From NCBI GenBank assembly GCA_005879435.1, contig VBKX01000378.1:1-5421 (forward strand): DNA of 5,421 bases, read 5' to 3'. Below the pieces are notes generated by a model. That model was not told the DNA's origin, ran no database searches, and was given only the letters and a program-made list of their open reading frames with translations. Each line of letters opens with the position of its first letter. Position 1 is the first letter of the stretch. Source of the DNA: Deltaproteobacteria bacterium (GTDB lineage Bacteria; Desulfobacterota; Binatia; UBA9968). Of this stretch, positions 1-4,029 are shown piece by piece. The position numbers and the translations under genes are program-made.

Positions 1-2
1 AG

Positions 3-482
3 AGTATTTCGCGCGCCGGCGGGCTAGTCGACAAATTTATCGGCGACGGTGTCATGGCGTTGTTCGGCGTTGAGTCCGGCCCGGCCGAAGGTTGTCGTCA
101 AGCATTGGCGGCGGCGATGCGCATGGTCGAGCAGGTCAAAGCGCTCAGCCAAGCGCTCGCCGATGAACTAGCCGAACCCCTTAAGATCGGCGTCGGCATT
201 CATTGCGGCCCGGCGGTCGTGGGACGCATGGGATATGGCCCGATTATTCATCTCACTGCGATCGGCGACACGGTCAACGTAGCCAGCCGGCTGCAAGATC
301 TGACAAAGGAATTCAGTTGCCACTTGGTTATCTCTGAAGAAGTGGCACAACAGGCTGGATTGAACGTGAGCGCGTTTCCACGGCATGAGATCACCGTTAG
401 AAATCGGCGCGAAGCCCTGGCAATCTTCGTCGTCGATGATGTCGCGGCGCTGGCTAACGGCCAAAGCACAGAACTGACTTAG
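3..482 (+). CDS. Class III adenylate cyclase, C-terminal part (5' end outside window)
   Basis: The frame is open from the window edge, so the ATG at 54 is internal; 159 residues are visible. It encodes most of a class III nucleotidyl cyclase domain, which makes cAMP (or cGMP) from the nucleoside triphosphate as a dimer in the cytoplasm. Seen: the motif KFIGDGVMALFG, with Lys11 (purine-contacting) and Asp15 (second metal-binding Asp), then KIGVGIHCGP, then IGDTVNVASRLQ with the transition-state Asn92 and Arg96. The purine-specifying position seven residues before Asn92 is Thr85 rather than Asp. A Lys/Thr pair marks class IIIb cyclases, several of which respond to bicarbonate, so adenylate is the likelier product. 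The first metal-binding Asp and any N-terminal sensor domain lie upstream of the window. The gene ends at a TAG and converges on the CMD gene. Family assignment is firm; sensor and signal are unknown. Confidence 0.93.
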   Translation, partial: SISRAGGLVDKFIGDGVMALFGVESGPAEGCRQALAAAMRMVEQVKALSQALADELAEPLKIGVGIHCGPAVVGRMGYGPIIHLTAIGDTVNVASRLQDLTKEFSCHLVISEEVAQQAGLNVSAFPRHEITVRNRREALAIFVVDDVAALANGQSTELT

Positions 483-515
483 TACTACCTTTGTTCCCTC
501 GCCCGCTCAAACTCC

Positions 516-556
516 TATCCTCTCCCCCGTCGAAACGGGGAGAGTTAGAGTGGGGG
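516..556. repeat. Hairpin repeat element, copy 1
   Basis: An imperfect palindrome pairs CTCTCCCCCGT (520-530) with ACGGGGAGAG (535-544), with one bulged C and a CGAA loop. It is followed by a G-rich tail TTAGAGTGGGGG (545-556). This stem plus tail form resembles the widespread REP-like intergenic elements of the type CTCTCCC...GGGAGAG followed by a GTGAGGGG-like tail, a resemblance from memory and not from a search. It lies about 35 bases after the cyclase stop, so it may also act as a transcription barrier, although no U-tract follows the stem. Confidence 0.6.
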
Positions 557-580
557 TCCCACGATTGTGCGCACGCTGTC

Positions 581-612
581 GCCCTCATTCTGATCTTCTC
601 CCGTAGGGAGAA
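581..612. repeat. Hairpin repeat element, copy 2, inverted relative to copy 1
   Basis: A perfect 7-bp stem TTCTCCC (596-602) / GGGAGAA (606-612) has a GTA loop and is preceded by GCCCTCATTCTGATC (581-595). Read on the minus strand, the stem is followed by a tail resembling TCAGAATGAGGG, which aligns with the TTAGAGTGGGGG tail of copy 1. The two copies therefore form a divergent pair between the convergent cyclase and CMD genes. A further 5-bp hairpin CGAAG/CTTCG follows at 613-625. For a minus-strand transcript these hairpins lie just after the CMD stop and could protect or end the 3' end. Confidence 0.55.
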
Positions 613-655
613 CGAAGCGACTTCGCGCATCGTTCGGGCAGGACCGTGGTGAGTT

Positions 656-1237
656 TCAATCTCGTTGGCGGCCTACCGGCGCGAGGCCCGCTGCCGTATC
701 GCCGAGCACGGCGCCGTGGTCGATGTCGAGGGTTTTGATCCAGCGCTGCTGTCCGAGCGTGAGACCAATAAAAAAGCCGAGCTCGACTAACTCGGGAATT
801 GAGAAGTACTGGTGCAGTTTCTCCCACAGCGCGTCGTCGGCGATGTCGGAATTCCACGCAATAGCGCTGGTGTAAGTCAGCGCGATTTTTTCTCGTTCGG
901 TGAACTTGTCCGAGTCGGCGAAGTTGAGCAGCTCGTCATACTTCTCTTCGGTTAGGCCTTGCCGTCCAGCCTGGACGGAGCGCTGCACGCCTCAATACTC
1001 GCACTGGATCGATTTCGAAACATAGACCCGGCAGAGCTCTTTGAGCGCGTGATCGACGACGCCGTTGCGAAAAGCCAGCTCCCAGGCTTGGGAAAAGGCG
1101 CGAATGACATTGGGCACGTGCGCGCGCACCGCCTGGCTTTCAGGACGCGGCGTGCCTTCGCGCCGGGCGCGATCGAGGTAGCCTTTGATTTCCGGATCGG
1201 TGACTTTATCAGGATCGACGTAAGGAATTCGCGGCAT
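656..1237 (-). CDS. CMD/AhpD-like redox protein, probable selenoprotein (CxxU)
   Basis: Read through the UGA at 992-994, this is one 193-residue protein of the carboxymuconolactone decarboxylase / alkylhydroperoxidase-D-like family. AhpD members are thiol-disulfide proteins using a CxxC pair, usually in the cytoplasm as oligomers. Seen: Glu67, eleven residues, Cys79-Glu-Tyr, then the UGA as residue 82. This reproduces the AhpD layout E-x11-C-x2-C, with the UGA at the second (peroxidatic) Cys. Arg86 stands where AhpD has the His of CxxCxxxH. Residues 83-193 continue the family pattern in the same frame: a helix with TEREKIALTYTSAI, then the FSIPELVELGFFIGLTLG segment. The ATG at 1237 is fixed by a strong SD (1239-1247); the stop is UGA at 656-658. 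It lies 156 bases downstream of the amidohydrolase and may share its transcript. Reading residue 82 as selenocysteine is an inference supported by the hairpin at 962-978. The alternative is a pseudogene or sequence error changing a Cys codon (TGC or TGT) to TGA. Confidence 0.82.
962..978 (-). promoter_or_regulatory. Candidate bacterial SECIS hairpin
   Basis: On the mRNA, CCGTCCA (978-972) pairs perfectly with TGGACGG (968-962) around a GGC loop (971-969). The stem is 7 bp and GC-rich. The loop starts 20 nucleotides after the UGA and its first two bases are G. Known bacterial SECIS elements lie inside the coding region just after the UGA, with the apical loop roughly 16-37 nt away and a G among the first loop bases, which SelB recognises. 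The lower stem is not clear, and the loop lacks the GU of the E. coli fdhF element; loop sequence varies between lineages. Confidence 0.65.
992..994 (-). other. In-frame UGA, probable selenocysteine codon (residue 82)
   Basis: This is the only stop codon between the ATG at 1237 and the terminal UGA at 656. It falls at the second position of the family's redox motif (C-E-Y-UGA-G-V-Q-R-S). Selenocysteine commonly replaces the catalytic Cys in thioredoxin-like and AhpD-like bacterial selenoproteins. UGA ends the VOC and murJ genes at family-appropriate places, so this is not a genome-wide code change. Confidence 0.75.
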
Positions 1238-1238
1238 G

Positions 1239-1247
1239 GATCACCTC
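1239..1247 (-). promoter_or_regulatory. Strong Shine-Dalgarno site of the CMD gene
   Basis: The minus strand reads GAGGTGATC, nine bases complementary to the usual 16S rRNA 3' end, with GAGG six bases before the ATG at 1237. It fixes the start of the CMD protein. No comparable site precedes the GTG at 988, which argues against a separate gene after the UGA. Confidence 0.8.
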
Positions 1248-1266
1248 TTTCTTTTGTAAATCCGAA

Positions 1267-1357
1267 ATCCGAAGCTCGAAATCCCAAACAAACACTCGGC
1301 GAGCAGCTTCGGAGTTTTGGGTTTTTTGATCATTTAGATTTGTTTCGAGTTTCGGAT
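1267..1357. repeat. Nested 91-bp inverted repeat
   Basis: The outer arms ATCCGAAGCTCGAAA (1267-1281) and TTTCGAGTTTCGGAT (1343-1357) are complementary at 14 of 15 positions, and the odd pair can form G-U in a plus-strand RNA. Inside lie CCCAAA (1283-1288) / TTTGGG (1316-1321) and a short ACTC/GAGT core. The CCGAA motif also repeats at 1262-1266. This fills most of the 156-base gap between the amidohydrolase stop and the CMD start. It could be a mobile, MITE- or REP-like element or an RNA structure. No U-tract follows it on the minus strand, so it is not a clear intrinsic terminator. Confidence 0.65.
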
Positions 1358-1393
1358 GTCCAGTTTGTTTCTAGGTCTTGACGTTCGCTGTCA

Positions 1394-2386
1394 CTACAGA
1401 CCTAGTAATCTGGCGGCATTGCCGCCGAGCACGTTTTCTTTGTCCTTCGCGGTAAGCCCATCGATTTGATTAACGAGCGAAACCTGATCGGCACCCATCA
1501 TCGGCGTTGGATAGTCGGTGCCGAGCAGGACGTGATCACTCCCCATGGTTTTAATCAGAAACTCGAGGGACGCCGGATCGAAAACGCAGGTGTCGAAGTA
1601 CATGCGGCCGAGATATTCATCGATCGGGCGGGTAATCACCTCTTTCGCTTCATGCCGGCTCGACTGACCGTGGCGCCAGCGGCCGCGAATCCACGGCGAA
1701 TAGCCGCCGCCGTGAGCGCAGCAGATTTTCAATTCGGGCAATCGCTCGAGCACGCCGCCGAAGATCAAACTCGCTTGCGCGATGGTGGTTTCCAGCGGGT
1801 TGCCGATTAAATTAGCCAGCGCATATTTCTTTAATCGATCGGCGGCGGCGACGTGGTGCGGATGTATGAAGATAAGCACGCCGCGCTCCTGAGCGCGCTC
1901 GAAGAACGGAAAAAATTCCGCTTCGTCCAAATTCTTGCCGTGGTGGCTCGCCGGGATTAACACCGTGCGCATGCCATGTTCCTTGACGACCCGGTCGAGC
2001 TCGCGGATCGCCTCACCGACGTCCTGAAAGGGCACGATGCCCATGCCTACCATGCGACCGGGATAGCGCTTCGCATCGTCGGCGATGGCGTCATTGACCC
2101 CCTGGCAAACGCGCACACCGACCGCCGTCGGCGCCCACAGCGGCAAGAGCGGTGGCAATAGCGACTCGACGATGACGTCGACTTGCTCCGCGGCCATCTC
2201 GCGCAGGCGCAACTCCGGATCGATCAGGTTCGTACGTACCCGCGTGGACCGGCCGTTGTCTTGCACGACCGATTCGCGTCCCTGGTCGTCTTTTTCGACG
2301 CGGCAGCCCATGCTCTTGGGGTCGTGCCGGATCGCTTCGAGGTACTTCGCCGGCGCGGTGTGGCTGTGGATGTCTACTCTCATCAT
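1394..2386 (-). CDS. ACMSD-like amidohydrolase-2 family decarboxylase/hydrolase
   Basis: This 330-residue cytoplasmic metal enzyme belongs to the amidohydrolase superfamily (COG2159, PF04909), whose best-known relative is 2-amino-3-carboxymuconate-6-semialdehyde decarboxylase (ACMSD). Seen: an N-terminal HxH (His7, His9), His175 in FIHPHH, His225 in AHGGG and Asp291 in GTDYP. Together these are the four zinc ligands and the catalytic His, at nearly the same spacing and overall length as ACMSD. The segments IDPELRLREM and LERLPELKICCAHGGG also look ACMSD-like from memory. The family includes decarboxylases of aromatic and ring-cleavage acids as well as hydrolases, so the exact substrate is open. 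Start: two adjacent ATGs (2386 and 2383) follow GAGG at 2393-2396. I took the first, with six bases of spacing. It begins 40 bases after the binding-protein gene ends and is probably co-transcribed with it. Stop is TAG. No key residue is missing. Confidence 0.9.
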   Translation of the reverse strand: MMRVDIHSHTAPAKYLEAIRHDPKSMGCRVEKDDQGRESVVQDNGRSTRVRTNLIDPELRLREMAAEQVDVIVESLLPPLLPLWAPTAVGVRVCQGVNDAIADDAKRYPGRMVGMGIVPFQDVGEAIRELDRVVKEHGMRTVLIPASHHGKNLDEAEFFPFFERAQERGVLIFIHPHHVAAADRLKKYALANLIGNPLETTIAQASLIFGGVLERLPELKICCAHGGGYSPWIRGRWRHGQSSRHEAKEVITRPIDEYLGRMYFDTCVFDPASLEFLIKTMGSDHVLLGTDYPTPMMGADQVSLVNQIDGLTAKDKENVLGGNAARLLGL

Positions 2387-2426
2387 TTTTTTCCTCGTCT
2401 GGTTGATGGTACGGTTATATTCGTCT

Positions 2427-3452
2427 CTACTTCGCGGCGAACTGTTTGAAGAAGCCTTCCTCTTCGAGTTTTCTGAGAAATTTTCGCTCGATGAAGTCGG
2501 CTGGATTTTTACCCTTGAGCGCGGGGCGCTGTTCGGCGAGGTAGTCGAGAATAAACTTGATACCCTCAGGAGACGGTGTCAGCGTTAAATTCAAATGTTT
2601 CGCGAACGTCTCCTGCGACTGAATCAACGCCGGGTCGTCTTTGGGCACCCGCATATATCTCGCGATCACCGGGAGAGTCTGTTCAGGACGAGTTTTATAC
2701 AAATAAATCGCTTCCGAGGTTGCGCGCAGAACGTTCAAGATAGTTTCCGGATTCCCTTCGCTGTATTTTCTCGTGCTCACCACCGAGAGAGTCGGGAAGG
2801 GAAAATCCAAACTTGCAAGATCAAAAATTTCCCGGAAGCCATTGCGTGCCGCTAAATGAGTCGTCGCGGCCGTCAACACGCCGGCGGGAAATCTTCCTTG
2901 CATCAGTGCATTGAGCACGTCGGGCGAGCCGCCCGAAGCGAAGAGCATCACGTCCTTGTTCGGTGCCCAGCCGAAGTTGTTTAAAAACAAAAGCGCGGCG
3001 AAGTAGGTGTTGCCACCGATGGCGCCGGTCGCCAGTGTTTTCCCTTTGAGGTCGCTGATCTGTGTGATCTGCGGGCTTGCGTGCACGGCAAAATTAAGCC
3101 GGCTGAAAACCGTTCCGAGAATCACTACGTCGGCGCCCTGAGCGGCGGCGGCCACAGTCGCCGCGCCGCCGACTTGCGAAACATCGATCGAGCCACCGAG
3201 CATCGCTTGGATTGGTCTGGCGCCGGAGACGTAAACCAACTCCGTATCGAGACCATACTTCTCGAATAATTTCAGCTCCTGAGCAATCCAGAACGGCGGG
3301 TTGGCATAGGCGAAAGCGCTGTACGCCAAGCGTACTTTCTTCAAAGGCGTCGCGGCCATGAGGCGCGGCACTAATATAACTGCGGCAAGCAAAAGCAGCG
3401 CGTGTATCGCGGTGAGGCGAATAATCGTTGCGACTTTGGTCATGCCGCCCAT
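2427..3452 (-). CDS. ABC transporter substrate-binding protein, NMT1/SsuA type
   Basis: This 341-residue periplasmic solute-binding protein delivers a small organic molecule to an ABC importer. Relatives bind sulfonates, taurine, the thiamine pyrimidine precursor or aromatic acids; the ligand here cannot be told. Seen: an N-terminal secretion signal (Arg12, hydrophobic stretch about 13-29, then RLMAA with likely cleavage near residue 33-34) and no lipobox Cys. The mature part has FWIAQELKLFEKYGLD, the GARPIQAMLGGSIDVSQVG segment and GSPDVLNALMQGRF, all typical of this fold. No permease or ATPase gene lies nearby. It starts 13 bases after the VOC stop. The SD (AGAGG at 3469-3473) is a long 16 bases from the ATG at 3452. 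A second ATG at 3443 would give MTKV and an equally good signal peptide, so the exact start is uncertain by three residues. Stop is TAG. Confidence 0.9.
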   Translation of the reverse strand: MGGMTKVATIIRLTAIHALLLLAAVILVPRLMAATPLKKVRLAYSAFAYANPPFWIAQELKLFEKYGLDTELVYVSGARPIQAMLGGSIDVSQVGGAATVAAAAQGADVVILGTVFSRLNFAVHASPQITQISDLKGKTLATGAIGGNTYFAALLFLNNFGWAPNKDVMLFASGGSPDVLNALMQGRFPAGVLTAATTHLAARNGFREIFDLASLDFPFPTLSVVSTRKYSEGNPETILNVLRATSEAIYLYKTRPEQTLPVIARYMRVPKDDPALIQSQETFAKHLNLTLTPSPEGIKFILDYLAEQRPALKGKNPADFIERKFLRKLEEEGFFKQFAAK

Positions 3453-3465
3453 AGCGAAAATAAAT

Positions 3466-3473
3466 TCACCTCT
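3466..3473 (-). promoter_or_regulatory. SD of the binding-protein gene overlapping the VOC stop
   Basis: The minus strand reads AGAGGTGA, where TGA (3468-3466) is the stop of the VOC gene. The ribosome that ends VOC translation therefore sits on the SD of the next gene, an arrangement that favours translational coupling. Confidence 0.5.
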
Positions 3474-3957
3474 GCGTGGACTGTTCCCATTCCTTGAGAA
3501 TCTCGTTCAGTTGCTCGCGGATTGCCGATTCGCTCTTGTTCAGATCCATCGGTTTGCCGAAAGGCTGCGGCACGTCGACGCCGCTCGGCCAATAGACTTC
3601 CACCGAATTGCCGTCGGGATCCTGCGCGTAGATGCTTACCGTATTGCCGTGGCTCACCACGCGATTGATCGGCACGTGATTGTCGACGAACACTTTGTAA
3701 AAATCTTTGACGTCTTTGAGGGTCGCGCAACGGAAAGAGATTTGCTGCAGGACATTGACATTGCCCTGGTCGTTGCGGCCGGGCGCGAGGAGAAGCTCAT
3801 GATGTTCAACCGAGCGATCCTGTGCGGTCATGAACACCGCGCCGCGCGGGCTTCGATCGCTCACTTGCAGTCCGAGAATATCGCGATAGAAAGCCACCGA
3901 ACGTTCGATGTCGCGCACGTGAACACCGACATGCCCCAGCGAATTGACTTTCGGCAT
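3466..3957 (-). CDS. VOC superfamily protein (glyoxalase / extradiol dioxygenase-like)
   Basis: This 163-residue single-domain cytoplasmic protein of the vicinal-oxygen-chelate fold comprises metal-dependent lyases, dioxygenases and resistance proteins built from two beta-alpha-beta-beta-beta units. Seen: LGHVGVHVRDIERSVAFYRD at 7-26 with His9 as likely metal ligand, a HHELLL strand (His52/His53) and DPDGNSVEVYW with Glu120. This His-His-Glu set is like that of extradiol dioxygenases and related enzymes. The C-terminal tail from about 130 is charged and probably helical. Start: the ATG at 3957 follows AAAGGAGGT at 3961-3969; an in-frame TTG at 3975 lies upstream of that SD and is rejected. 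It is first in the run of closely spaced genes with the binding protein and amidohydrolase, and a promoter candidate lies just upstream. The neighbourhood suggests oxidation of a catabolic intermediate, but the substrate is not determined. Confidence 0.88.
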   Translation of the reverse strand: MPKVNSLGHVGVHVRDIERSVAFYRDILGLQVSDRSPRGAVFMTAQDRSVEHHELLLAPGRNDQGNVNVLQQISFRCATLKDVKDFYKVFVDNHVPINRVVSHGNTVSIYAQDPDGNSVEVYWPSGVDVPQPFGKPMDLNKSESAIREQLNEILKEWEQSTQR

Positions 3958-3960
3958 AGG

Positions 3961-3969
3961 ACCTCCTTT
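3961..3969 (-). promoter_or_regulatory. Shine-Dalgarno site of the VOC gene
   Basis: The minus strand reads AAAGGAGGT, ending three bases before the ATG at 3957. It is close to the full anti-SD complement and decides the start codon against the upstream in-frame TTG. Confidence 0.8.
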
Positions 3970-3979
3970 GGGCAAGCGG

Positions 3980-4009
3980 ATTGTTAAATAGTCGGACCGG
4001 GGCTGTCAA
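3980..4009 (-). promoter_or_regulatory. Candidate sigma-70-type promoter for the VOC operon
   Basis: The minus strand has a perfect -35 TTGACA (4009-4004), an 18-base spacer and an AACAAT -10 (3985-3980; four of six consensus bases). Transcription would start near 3973, leaving a short leader that contains the SD. It sits in the 72-base gap between murJ and the VOC gene, which supports an independent transcription unit. Seen by eye only. Confidence 0.4.
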
Positions 4010-4029
4010 CCGCGCTGCGGAGAGCAAGC

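Noticed and set aside
656..988. Separate 110-residue gene starting at GTG 988
   Set aside because: It has no SD, begins in the middle of the CMD redox motif and continues the frame of the 1237 start; it is the second half of one protein.
992..994. Genome-wide reassignment of UGA to an amino acid
   Set aside because: UGA ends the VOC and murJ genes at family-appropriate C-termini, so it works as a stop elsewhere in the same window.
1267..1327. T-run at 1322-1327 after an inner stem as a plus-strand intrinsic terminator
   Set aside because: No plus-strand gene lies upstream for it to end, and on the minus strand the T-run becomes an A-run.
952..1381. Other reading frames (minus 952-1287, plus 959-1381)
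   Set aside because: They overlap the CMD gene in other frames, show no family features and run through the palindromic intergenic repeat.
3958..3975. TTG at 3975 as start of the VOC protein
   Set aside because: The strong SD at 3961-3969 lies downstream of it and points to the ATG at 3957; the family's conserved region starts right after that ATG.
3358..3987. 209-residue plus-strand frame
   Set aside because: It is antisense to both the VOC gene and the start of the binding-protein gene, with no recognisable domain.
4010..4020. CCGC/GCGG hairpin as murJ terminator
   Set aside because: The stem has only four pairs with no following U-tract, and it abuts the promoter candidate.
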